Source of the DNA: an uncultured Oscillospiraceae bacterium
GTDB taxonomy: Bacteria; Bacillota; Clostridia; Oscillospirales; Oscillospiraceae
DNA length: 6,030 nt
NCBI GenBank assembly: GCA_944385455.1
Contig: CALWXI010000197.1
Location: 1 to 6,030 of the forward strand
Direction: 5' to 3'
In this document: one piece after another, positions 1-5,544 of the stretch
Numbering within the stretch: the stretch's first letter is position 1
How the letters are laid out: each line of letters begins with the position of its first letter
Translations under genes and position numbers: made by a program
The notes under the pieces: generated by a model
What the model saw: the letters and a program-made list of their open reading frames with translations, nothing else
Told to the model about the DNA's origin: nothing
Database searches by the model: none

Positions 1-1
1 G

Positions 2-379
2 ATCGACCGCTATCTGGAGCGGGGGACCATGTACGTGCTGGAGGACGGCGGAGTCAGGGCCGAATGCGTGGTGACCGATGAGGGCAATGGCATCCTGGAG
101 CTGAAAAACCTCGCCGTGGAGCCTGCCGCTCAGGGCAGGGGCTACGGAAAGGCCATGGTGGACTTCCTTGTCCGAACCTACAAGGAGCAGTATGCGGTGC
201 TGCAGGTGGGCACCGGGGACAGCCCCTCCACCATCCCGTTTTATGAAGCCTGCGGCTTTCGCAGGCATCATCTGGTCAAGAACTTTTTCATCGACCACTA
301 CGACCACCCCATCTATGAAGGCGGCGTGCATCTGGCGGATATGGTGTATCTGCAAAGGAAGATCGGAACAGAGATTTAG
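2..379 (+). CDS. GNAT-family N-acetyltransferase, C-terminal part (5' end outside window)
   Basis: The frame is open from base 2, before the first internal ATG at 29, and the residues encoded there (IDRYLERGT) read smoothly into the domain, so the gene starts left of the window. 125 residues are visible. The acetyl-CoA pyrophosphate-binding motif A is clear: LKNLAVEPAAQGRGYGKAM, with the Q-G-R-G-Y-G loop at residues 44-49 of the visible part. It is followed by the motif B region with FYEACGFRR, the usual aromatic/GF element. Members transfer an acetyl group from acetyl-CoA to an amine of a small molecule or protein in the cytoplasm. The substrate cannot be read from the sequence; the tail (FFIDHYDHPIYEGG...DMVYLQRKI) is typical of small stand-alone GNATs. 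The gene ends at TAG 377-379 and converges on the EFR1 gene. Family is secure, specificity unknown. Confidence 0.9.
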   Translation: MDRYLERGTMYVLEDGGVRAECVVTDEGNGILELKNLAVEPAAQGRGYGKAMVDFLVRTYKEQYAVLQVGTGDSPSTIPFYEACGFRRHHLVKNFFIDHYDHPIYEGGVHLADMVYLQRKIGTEI

Positions 380-602
380 AGCTGTGCCCGCTTACCGGGG
401 AAAAGGGACCTGCCCCATCACAAAGCGGATCCGCGGAACACCTTCCCCTCCAAACCTCCCGGGACCGGAAAAGACCCTGAACGCGCCCACACCCCTGCTC
501 AGCCGCCTGTCCGGCCGAAAGCGGAGAATGTCCGCATCGATCGACTCCGCCAGGATCAAGACACCAATGACAGCCGGCAGAAGATTCCTGCCTATGCGCT
601 CT
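380..602. other. convergent spacer, no supportable gene
   Basis: This is the spacer between the GNAT stop and the stop of the minus-strand EFR1 gene. A minus-strand frame stays open down to 392, but it is mostly the shadow of the EFR1 gene in another frame, has no ribosome binding site near any start inside this spacer, and resembles nothing I know. A perfect 10-bp palindrome GCGGATCCGC lies at 425-434, without a T-run on either side, so I do not call a terminator. Confidence 0.5.
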
Positions 603-1346
603 TCAAAGCTGCTCGTCCCGGGGGAGATACGGCCGGATGGTATAGCGGCGCCGTCCCGCCGTGACCTTTCCGTACTGGATGGCCTGCCGGGGGCATTCGT
701 TGATGCAGCGCAGGCACTGGAAGCACCGCTCTGCCCACACAGGCTTTCCGTCCCGGATCGAAATGGCGGACGCCGGGCAGTTTTCGGCGCACCGGCCGCA
801 CCCGTTGCAGCTGTCCCCGGCATAGAAGGGTTTTGCGCTTCGGGCAAATTTGTTGAACCCAAAGTTGACGAGACGGGACTTCACTCCGGCCAGCGCTCCC
901 TCATGGACCCGATATATCCGCTCCTGCCGCCGGATCTCCTGGGCCATCCGTTCCAGCTCCCCCCGGGCGGCGGTGATCTTTTGGAGGATCTCACCTGTTT
1001 CATCGGTATCGGAGCCAATGATGTAGTTGTTGGGCATCAGCAGACTATAGCTGCCGTCCAGCGGGTACAGCTTGGAAAACTGCTTCATGGTAAGTCCGGC
1101 GTCTCCTCCGCAGGTACAGACGCCAAAGGTGAACACCCGGGGCCTGGGCAGCTTTTTCGCAAAATCCTCCATGATTTCCGGTGCGCCCCAGGCATATACC
1201 GGAAAGACAAAACCGATCTGTTTGGCATTGTCCATCTTGGGCAGTCCGTTCAGGTCGGTAACATCATAGACCTCATCACCGGTGAGGCGGGCCAGCTGCC
1301 GGGCCGCCCACGCCGAGTTGCCTGTTCCAGAAAAATAGAAAATCAT
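603..1346 (-). CDS. EFR1-family flavodoxin-ferredoxin fusion protein
   Basis: A 247-residue cytoplasmic electron-transfer protein. The N-terminal flavodoxin-like domain (about 1-150) opens with MIFYFSGTGNS, whose SGTGNS (6-11) is the FMN phosphate-binding loop. It also has the flavodoxin-type FPVYAWGAP (48-56). The C-terminal domain has two CxxCxxCxxxC clusters, Cys180/183/186/190 and Cys208/211/214/218, the ligands of two [4Fe-4S] clusters. This order and length match the EFR1 family common in anaerobic Clostridia. The protein probably shuttles low-potential electrons between FMN and ferredoxin-type partners; the physiological partner is unknown. The start is fixed by the FMN loop beginning at residue 6. 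A weak purine-rich Shine-Dalgarno (GGAAGAGAG) lies upstream. The gene has its own strong sigma-A promoter and no co-directional gene close enough for an operon. Family call is firm, exact role inferred. Confidence 0.92.
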   Translation of the reverse strand: MIFYFSGTGNSAWAARQLARLTGDEVYDVTDLNGLPKMDNAKQIGFVFPVYAWGAPEIMEDFAKKLPRPRVFTFGVCTCGGDAGLTMKQFSKLYPLDGSYSLLMPNNYIIGSDTDETGEILQKITAARGELERMAQEIRRQERIYRVHEGALAGVKSRLVNFGFNKFARSAKPFYAGDSCNGCGRCAENCPASAISIRDGKPVWAERCFQCLRCINECPRQAIQYGKVTAGRRRYTIRPYLPRDEQL

Positions 1347-1406
1347 CTTCTACGCTCTCTTCCTTTGCCTCCGCAGCATTTTAAGTCCAAGGGATTGAAT
1401 GGCCCC

Positions 1407-1435
1407 ATCATACCGTCAGCGCCCCGGCCTGTCAA
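1407..1435 (-). promoter_or_regulatory. sigma-A promoter of the EFR1 gene
   Basis: On the minus strand a perfect -35 TTGACA (1435-1430) is followed by 17 bp and then -10 TATGAT (1412-1407), 5 of 6 to consensus. The predicted transcription start is near 1400, giving a leader of about 54 nt before the ATG at 1346. This is the best promoter match in the window and suggests strong, probably constitutive, expression. Confidence 0.8.
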
Positions 1436-1448
1436 GGGTCCTCTATAT

Positions 1449-1479
1449 GTACCCACCGCCTTATGGGGCGGTGGTGTAC
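1449..1479 (-). terminator. GC-rich stem-loop after the vWA gene, terminator-like without U-tail
   Basis: GTAC-CCACCGCC (1449-1460) pairs with GGCGGTGG-GTAC (1467-1474 and 1476-1479) around a 6-nt loop, with a single bulged T at 1475: twelve base pairs in all. It begins 4 nt beyond the vWA stop codon (1483-1485). On the minus strand the following bases are ATATAGAGG, not a U-run, so an intrinsic terminator is not certain. It may act as an mRNA 3'-end stabiliser, or help insulate the EFR1 promoter just downstream. Confidence 0.45.
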
Positions 1480-1482
1480 TGC

Positions 1483-2617
1483 TTAAAGCGTGACAACTGC
1501 CTCGCAGCAGCGGTAATCCATATCAATCTGATTGGCGAGAAAGCGGGCCTTAAACTTGCGGGGGCTGCATGCGGTCCCGCCGGATACGCTCAGATCCTCC
1601 GGCACTACAAACCTGACGCACTTCACCAGCACATCTCTGCACTCAGGGAAGCTGTGCGCGGGAATGGTGAAGGCCTTCATGCCCCGCTGGTATTCCATGC
1701 CGTTCTGATCCACCTCGGTGAGGATCGCCGCCAAAGCCACCCGTTTTCCCGGGCAAACATTTTGGATGGTCACATCCATTTGAATGATCCGGCCCTGAGA
1801 CTCCAGATAGACATCTCCCAGGTCCACCAAAACCGAATCCTGGCAGCCTGCCACATCCACGTCCACCGGCTCAGGGCATTTCTCCGGCTGAACCACAATA
1901 TCGCACTCCACCGATACGGCAGGCTGCGGGAAAGAAACCACATTTCCCTCTTTATCCGAATACGTGATGGACTGGTTGACCAGTTTGGTCCCGGACTGTT
2001 GACCCACATGACGAACCAGGAAGTCCAGCGACGCGCCCTCGCTGGAAGTTGCTCCCAATTGAGGAATGTCCCACCGCAGGGAGTGCGCGTCCAGCATGAC
2101 GGCAGCCCCCTTTGTGGGCGGCGAAATACTGGTAATCACGAAGTCCGGACCGACAACTTCATGGATGCTCACGTCCGTAGCGCCCGGCTTGGAAATGTTG
2201 GCGGCCAGTTTTGCAAAGAGCGCTTCCAAGTCGGCAGTATCCGGCGTCACCGCCACATGGGAAGCATCCGGATCGGTGGCCCAGTCGTTCAACGCACTGA
2301 TATCCAGCCCGTCCGAACCGATCAGACCGATGCAGTAAATGATAATCCCCTGGGCTCTGGCCGCAGCGGCCACAGGGGCCGGAGGCGCGCCGGCGGTGGT
2401 ATTGCCGTCCGTAAACATGACCATGACCTTGGCGTTGGCCGAGGCGGGATCAAACAACTGGACCGCTTTGCCAAAGGCGTCGGCGTGATTGGTACTGCCG
2501 CCGGCAGTCAAGCTCTCTACCGCGGTTTTCAGCGCGTCAACGGAGGTGGTCAGCTGCGTATCCGCCGCAGGCTATGCGGTCGGTGCTGATCACTTTGTTG
2601 GAATTTGTAACACCCAT
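1483..2617 (-). pseudogene. vWA-domain surface-type protein gene, internally deleted and frameshifted
   Basis: The main open part (in frame from 2571, first usable start TTG at 2511) encodes the C-terminal part of a vWA fold: GGSTNHADAF supplies the second MIDAS element and VMVMFTDG the third-motif Asp, followed by IIYCIGL and ISALNDWATDP. A DUF11-like beta-sandwich region follows (roughly from ISKPGATDVSIHEVV to YSDKEGNVVSFP), then a Cys-rich C-terminal domain with about ten Cys ending YRCCEAVVTL. The first MIDAS motif DxSxS is absent. A normal gene start lies upstream (ATG 2617, see the separate entry) but in a different frame, joined near 2558-2569. From memory of the family, roughly 80-100 residues containing the MIDAS loop are missing between the parts. 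vWA domains bind protein ligands through a metal ion; this product could not form the site. No signal peptide is visible. An assembly or sequencing error cannot be excluded. Confidence 0.8.
2537..2617 (-). pseudogene. 5' fragment of the vWA gene (start codon and first 26 codons)
   Basis: The ATG at 2617 opens a frame beginning MGVTNSNKVISTDRIACGG, which closes at TGA 2537-2539 after 26 residues. It has a good Shine-Dalgarno AGAAGGGGG (2633-2625), 7 nt before the ATG. This N-terminus is what I recall for the clostridial vWA/Cys-rich proteins, where it leads into a beta-strand and then the DRSGSM MIDAS loop. Here the sequence instead runs, one frame off, into ADTQLTTSVDALKTAVESL, which belongs late in the vWA domain. 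The join lies in a GCGGA-containing stretch (about 2558-2569), which would suit a deletion between short repeats. The family assignment of the N-terminus rests on memory. Confidence 0.7.
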
Positions 2618-2652
2618 GTGTGTTACCCCCTTCTGGGAAAAGCTCCCACCTC

Positions 2653-2682
2653 ATTTTATGCGCACACAGATGAAACCGTCAC
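2653..2682 (-). promoter_or_regulatory. candidate promoter of the vWA gene
   Basis: On the minus strand TAAAAT (2658-2653) lies 18 bp after GTGACG (2682-2677), a plausible sigma-A pair (5/6 and 4/6). The same bases also fit a mother-cell sporulation sigma-K type pattern, AC-N17-CATAAAAT. Either would give a transcript starting near 2646 and a short leader to the ATG at 2617. I cannot decide between them; the sigma-K reading would mean expression in sporulating cells. Confidence 0.35.
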
Positions 2683-2716
2683 CGCTTTCCGTCTCGTCTG
2701 AAGGGGGAACGGTTTC
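2672..2716. repeat. 8-bp inverted repeat in the divergent vWA/Cys-rich spacer
   Basis: GAAACCGT at 2672-2679 is matched by ACGGTTTC at 2709-2716, with 29 bp between. It lies in the 150-bp spacer separating the two divergent genes and overlaps the -35 side of the candidate vWA promoter. It could be a regulator site shared by the two genes or a leader hairpin on the plus-strand transcript; nothing in the sequence decides. Confidence 0.4.
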
Positions 2717-2767
2717 TCGCCTCGTTCCTGAGATGAGAGTGGCGATTGCCCGAAAGGAGTTTTTTTC

Positions 2768-3103
2768 ATGGCCAATTTGAATCCCGAAGTGCTCAACGAA
2801 TCTCAGACTTGTCCCGCTGTGGGCTATCAATCTGCGTCTATCTGCGTCCCCGTGACCGTGACTCCCTTTGCCCAGGCCGATATTACCGCCACCAAATGCT
2901 GCGGCGATCCCGTGGTTACCCCGGGCCGCGAGGTTTGCGGCGGCGTGAAGAACGGCTCCCGTTTCTTTACCATTACTCAGGATATCTGCGTGGCGGTCCC
3001 CGTGGAATTTGGCGCGGTCGCCACCGTGGGGACAGCTACGTCAACTGCAGCGGGGCTTCGGAACAGGATATCTGCACCGATTGCGGAAAGGACTCCCCCC
3101 TGA
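2768..3103 (+). CDS. small Cys-rich protein of unknown function, 3' part apparently frameshifted
   Basis: The ATG at 2768 has a strong AAGGAG Shine-Dalgarno 8 nt upstream. The frame as written gives 111 residues. Residues 1-88 look like a real, regular domain: Cys at 15, 26, 44, 45, 57 and 74, with repeated hydrophobic/Thr beta-strand patterns such as ICVPVTVTPFA and ICVAVPVEFGA. After Val87-Gly88 the frame turns into a low-quality, Cys-free tail (TATSTAAGLRNR...), whereas another frame continues with Cys-containing sequence to 3129. The product has no signal peptide or membrane segment. I do not know its function. Its Cys-rich beta character and position divergent from the vWA gene, whose C-terminal domain is also Cys-rich, suggest a disulfide-linked structural protein of the cell or spore surface. 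That role is inference only. A terminator follows at 3213. Confidence 0.75.
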   Translation: MANLNPEVLNESQTCPAVGYQSASICVPVTVTPFAQADITATKCCGDPVVTPGREVCGGVKNGSRFFTITQDICVAVPVEFGAVATVGTATSTAAGLRNRISAPIAERTPP

Positions 3104-3129
3104 CCGGGCCTGCAAATCCGGACGCCTAA
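3031..3129 (+). pseudogene. displaced C-terminal coding segment of the Cys-rich protein
   Basis: Starting at base 3031 in another frame, 32 residues DSYVNCSGASEQDICTDCGK... run to TAA 3127-3129. Joined after Gly88 they restore a 120-residue protein with three more Cys (94, 103, 106) and a plausible end. The break falls at a run of four G (3028-3031); a fifth G would put GTG-GGG-GAC in frame. This is either a real single-base loss, a length-variable G-run, or a sequencing error. Confidence 0.75.
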
Positions 3130-3212
3130 ACCAAATTTCAGCAAAGCAGGCCCCTGTGTGCAGCATCGTGCCGTTCTGAAATGGGCTTTGTCATTTCCTT
3201 CGCGCTCTTCTC

Positions 3213-3242
3213 AGCCTTCCGTCCAGTGCGGGAGGCTTTTTT
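3213..3242 (+). terminator. rho-independent terminator of the Cys-rich gene
   Basis: AGCCTTCCG (3213-3221) pairs with CGGGAGGCT (3229-3237), nine pairs with one G-U, around a 7-nt loop, and runs directly into six T (3237-3242). It lies about 84 bp after the restored stop at 3129, and separates this gene from the downstream DUF421 gene. Confidence 0.88.
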
Positions 3243-3402
3243 ATAATTTGCAGCACTGCTCCCCGCTGCTGTACCCCATGGCATTCCTGTGCCGCCGGTG
3301 ATTCTCAACCCTGGCATAAGACAGATCCGGCGGACATCCGATTCCCGTTCCATCCCTCTTCATCCATTGAATCGCACAGAAAACAGGGAGATCCCGCAGC
3401 GT

Positions 3403-4158
3403 ATGTTTGCCGGCATTCCGGTCAGACTATGGAAAAAGGGGGCGCGCCCTATTCAAGCTTTTGTTCTTTGTCTCACAGCTCTGAGCTCCTTTGCCACACT
3501 CTTTATCGCAGCCAAGCTGATCGGTCACAAACAGATTGCACAACTGGACTTTTTTGACTATATCACGGGCATCACCATCGGCTCCATCGCCGCGGAAATG
3601 GCCACAGAACTGGAGGAGCCCTGGAAACCCTTTACCGCGATCCTGATCTACGCCGGGGTCACGCTCCTGCTCAGCATTGTGACCAGCAGATTTCCCAGAA
3701 CCCGCAGATATCTCTATGGCTCATCCGCCATTCTCATGGATCAGGGGAAGCTCTACCGGAGAAATCTGAAAAAGGCCAAGCTTGATCTAGAGGAATTTCT
3801 CGTCATGTGCAGGCAGCAGGGACACTTTGACCTCACCAGCATCCAGACCGCAATCTTCGAGTTCAACGGAAAGCTGACGATCCTTCCGGTGAGCACCCAG
3901 CGCCCCGCGACCCCCAGCGATCTGGAGCTCTCCCCAGAGCAAGAGCTGCTGTTTACCGAGCTGATCATGGACGGCCGGATTCTGGAAGGCAATCTCCGGC
4001 GCATGGGCCTGGATTCGGCCTGGCTGGACAAGCAGCTCAAGCAGCGCGGGATCCATTCCGCCCGGGAGGTTTTCCTGGCTGTCTGCGACAGAAACGGAAA
4101 ACTTGTCATTTACGGAAACAATGATCATGAAATACCCGCGGCAAAACACACAAAATAG
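3403..4158 (+). CDS. DUF421 / YetF-type membrane protein
   Basis: A 251-residue protein from the ATG at 3403. Hydrophobic segments lie at about 18-40, 53-66 and 76-95, then a cytoplasmic domain. The stretch LIGHKQIAQLDFFDYITGI-TIGSIAAE (39-65) is the family signature (usually GKRQIGQL...fdy...itiGsiaa). The second conserved region NLKKAKLDLEEFLVMCRQQG (121-140), then TAIFEFNGKLTILP (149-162), matches the DUF421 C-terminal domain. Family function is not established; B. subtilis YetF and relatives are the best-known names. The frame extends upstream to a GTG at 3289, but those extra 38 residues are Pro/Arg-rich, unlike the family, and lack a ribosome binding site. At 3403 a CAGGGAG sits 12 nt upstream, and the family length fits. 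Residues after about 175 form a longer charged tail than in the shortest members. No co-directional partner is certain. Confidence 0.87.
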   Translation: MFAGIPVRLWKKGARPIQAFVLCLTALSSFATLFIAAKLIGHKQIAQLDFFDYITGITIGSIAAEMATELEEPWKPFTAILIYAGVTLLLSIVTSRFPRTRRYLYGSSAILMDQGKLYRRNLKKAKLDLEEFLVMCRQQGHFDLTSIQTAIFEFNGKLTILPVSTQRPATPSDLELSPEQELLFTELIMDGRILEGNLRRMGLDSAWLDKQLKQRGIHSAREVFLAVCDRNGKLVIYGNNDHEIPAAKHTK

Positions 4159-4202
4159 TCCTATGATAATCCTGTTCCGAAAGGACGCATGGAGGTATTC
4201 AA

Positions 4203-4322
4203 ATGGCAAAAAAGGAGTGGCCCGTCCGGACCGGACCCATGTGCAGCCTCGAAATGAGGTCCCGCCCGTGCCGCAGATTCAAGGAAAGGCCAAGCATGGA
4301 AAGCAGCATGCAAGGCCCATGA
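4203..4322 (+). CDS. possible small protein (39 aa), no recognised homology
   Basis: The ATG at 4203 is preceded by a near-ideal GGAGGT (4191-4196) 6 nt away, in an AAAGGACGCATGGAGG context typical of real clostridial starts. The ORF begins MAKKEWPVRTGPMCSLEM and ends at TGA 4320-4322. It is very basic and Met/Arg-rich, with no signal peptide, membrane segment or motif I recognise. It starts 44 nt after the DUF421 stop, so it could be co-transcribed. Alternatives are a real short peptide, the start of a gene broken by a frameshift (a second frame stays open to 4414), or chance. The ribosome binding site is the only positive evidence. Confidence 0.35.
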   Translation: MAKKEWPVRTGPMCSLEMRSRPCRRFKERPSMESSMQGP

Positions 4323-4500
4323 TAGAGGGAACTTCCGGCCCGGACCAAAAGGTTTTCCATGATTCCCAGCACTCCCCGGCGATCCGCCTTGAATCTATGC
4401 CCCGCAATTCCTGAACCGCGGGCAGCGCGGAAATCCCTCGGCTGAATCCTGCCCTCAAAGTTCCGCTGCAGGCGGGTGGAGACGGGAAAATGTCCCCCGC
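4323..4500. other. spacer before the lysR stop, nothing supported
   Basis: With the doubtful 39-codon ORF, the stretch 4159-4500 has no convincing gene. Open frames on both strands here lack start signals and family resemblance; the minus-strand one is an extension of a lysR shadow. A short CCGCG/CGCGG hairpin (4416-4430) lies beyond the lysR stop, but with five pairs and no T-run I do not call it a terminator. Confidence 0.45.
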
Positions 4501-5373
4501 TCAAAATGGCTCCGTGCGGAATCCCTTTTTCCGGAGCCCATCGATAAGCCTCTGAAATTTCTCCCGATCCTTCTCCAGGCAGAGGAAATAATAGACGGCT
4601 TGAAAATCCTCGCTCTCGATGGGGATCACCACCTTGTTCTCCACCTGCCGCACGGATGCGGCGGCATCCGAGACAAAGCAGGGAAAGGCTCCCAGTCCCG
4701 CCAGTTCTCCAAAGGCATCCCACTCATTCATGAAGAGGAAATGCGCCTCCGGCAGCTTTTCCCGGCACACCTGGACCCAAAATCCGATTTCCGAGTAGAG
4801 CAGCAGGTTCTGGCGGGCCAGATCGCCGGTATGAATGACCTGGCGCTTGCTCAGGGGATGGTCCACCGGCACCTGCAGGCTGAGGTGCTCCTCCCGGTAG
4901 GGAAAGCAGAACAGCTCCCCATCCTGGGGCGGAGCCTGATGGGTGACCACGACCTGATACCGTCCCTGGCGGAGGCCTTCCAGCAGGGACTCATCCGAAT
5001 CATTCAACTCTGCGGAAACCTCCACACCGGTGTACAGTTCTCCCAGCAGCGGCTCCAGATCCCTAATGGGAACCGGAGCGCAGGAGCCCAGGGCAATGCC
5101 CTGCCTGGACCGGTCAGCCAGCCGCACCCGCTCCGCCAGTTCCTCCGCCGCCGAGAGCACATGCCGGGCCTGTTCCACGGCCACCCGCCCCGTCTCATTG
5201 AGGACGAGCCGATTCTTCCGCCGGGTAAAGAGTCCCGCCTGCAGCTCCTCTTCCAACTTCTGCATGGTCCGGCTCAACGAGGGCTGAGAAATGTGCAGGG
5301 CCTCCGCCGCCCCGGACAGGGTTCCGTATTCGGCAAAGGCCGCCAGCTGCCGGAGCTGCTCCAGTTCAATCAT
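4501..5373 (-). CDS. LysR-family transcriptional regulator
   Basis: A 290-residue DNA-binding regulator. The N-terminal winged helix-turn-helix is intact: LEQLRQLAAFAEYGTLSGAAEALHIS-QPSLSRTMQKLEEELQAGLF, helix-turn-helix about 18-37. It is followed by the linker helix and the periplasmic-binding-protein-like effector domain (about 88-285), where GSCAPVPIRDLEPLL opens the fold. LysR proteins act as tetramers, bending DNA at T-N11-A sites and responding to a small-molecule ligand; the ligand is not readable here. I chose ATG 5373 because GAGGTG lies 7 nt upstream and the helix-turn-helix then starts at the usual distance; a GTG at 5388 would overlap that ribosome binding site. The gene is divergent from the aldo/keto reductase across a spacer holding a good LysR palindrome, so the reductase is the probable target. 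The family is certain. Confidence 0.93.
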   Translation of the reverse strand: MIELEQLRQLAAFAEYGTLSGAAEALHISQPSLSRTMQKLEEELQAGLFTRRKNRLVLNETGRVAVEQARHVLSAAEELAERVRLADRSRQGIALGSCAPVPIRDLEPLLGELYTGVEVSAELNDSDESLLEGLRQGRYQVVVTHQAPPQDGELFCFPYREEHLSLQVPVDHPLSKRQVIHTGDLARQNLLLYSEIGFWVQVCREKLPEAHFLFMNEWDAFGELAGLGAFPCFVSDAAASVRQVENKVVIPIESEDFQAVYYFLCLEKDREKFQRLIDGLRKKGFRTEPF

Positions 5374-5399
5374 AAAAACACACCTCACCTTAGGCCCTC

Positions 5400-5428
5400 A
5401 TGATATCAGAAAATGCAGCTTTCCGCAA
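5400..5428 (-). promoter_or_regulatory. lysR promoter
   Basis: On the minus strand TTGCGG (5428-5423), 17 bp, then TATCAT (5405-5400), 5/6 to the -10 consensus. Predicted start is near 5393, leaving about 20 nt to the ATG at 5373. The LysR palindrome begins 2 bp upstream of the -35, so bound LysR would sit next to or over polymerase, consistent with autorepression. Confidence 0.55.
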
Positions 5429-5435
5429 TCAGTAT
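5425..5435 (+). repeat. 11-bp direct repeat, copy 1 (overlaps left operator arm)
   Basis: GCAATCAGTAT occurs here and again at 5509-5519. The copies are 84 bp apart start to start, equal to eight turns of 10.5 bp. Copy 1 overlaps the left arm of the LysR palindrome and the lysR -35. Confidence 0.8.
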
Positions 5436-5452
5436 TCATTATGTGAATGCTG
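5430..5452. promoter_or_regulatory. LysR-type operator (T-N11-A palindrome)
   Basis: Arms CAGTATTCA (5430-5438) and TGAATGCTG (5444-5452) are inverted repeats with one mismatch in nine, around TTATG. The core ATTCA-N5-TGAAT contains the T-N11-A signature. Its centre at 5441 is about 64 bp before the predicted reductase start (near 5505), the classic position of the LysR recognition site. Confidence 0.75.
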
Positions 5453-5469
5453 CTATACAAAATCGGTTC

Positions 5470-5498
5470 TGTACTTTTCTGCATCACGCCGTTACAAT
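5470..5498 (+). promoter_or_regulatory. aldo/keto reductase promoter, weak -35
   Basis: The -10 is TACAAT (5493-5498), 5/6 to consensus. At 17 bp spacing the -35 position holds only TGTACT (5470-5475), 3/6. A good -10 with a poor -35 is usual for promoters needing an activator, and the LysR palindrome lies at the right distance upstream. Confidence 0.55.
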
Positions 5499-5508
5499 GG
5501 CTTCAGAA

Positions 5509-5519
5509 GCAATCAGTAT
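5509..5519 (+). repeat. 11-bp direct repeat, copy 2 (reductase leader)
   Basis: Exact second copy of GCAATCAGTAT, in the predicted 5' leader of the aldo/keto reductase mRNA, 14 bp before its Shine-Dalgarno. It carries the left half of the operator sequence without the matching right arm, so it may be an auxiliary LysR half-site. Confidence 0.8.
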
Positions 5520-5544
5520 GCCAATTGTAAATGGAGGACATCGT

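Noticed and set aside
425..434. 10-bp palindrome GCGGATCCGC as a terminator or site
   Set aside because: No loop or T-run; a short palindrome like this is expected by chance in GC-rich DNA.
392..862. Minus-strand ORF of 156 codons reaching below the EFR1 stop
   Set aside because: More than half overlaps the EFR1 gene in another frame; no start signal and no family resemblance in the non-overlapping part.
168..1493. Long plus-strand ORF of 441 codons
   Set aside because: It overlaps the GNAT gene in another frame and lies antisense to the EFR1 gene, whose FMN loop and eight Cys ligands are unmistakable. Its protein is Pro/Arg-rich with no domain.
1399..2589. Plus-strand ORF of 396 codons
   Set aside because: Antisense shadow of the vWA gene; rich in His, Arg and Gly with no recognisable domain and no ribosome binding site, while the minus strand has a clear vWA fold.
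3289..3402. GTG start 38 codons upstream for the DUF421 protein
   Set aside because: The added residues are Pro/Arg-rich, unlike the family N-terminus, and no ribosome binding site precedes 3289; the ATG at 3403 fits family length.
4199..4723. Minus-strand ORF of 174 codons
   Set aside because: Overlaps the 3' end of lysR in another frame and continues into an empty spacer; no RBS or domain.
4600..5403. Plus-strand ORF of 267 codons
   Set aside because: Antisense to the LysR gene, which has a complete helix-turn-helix and effector domain.
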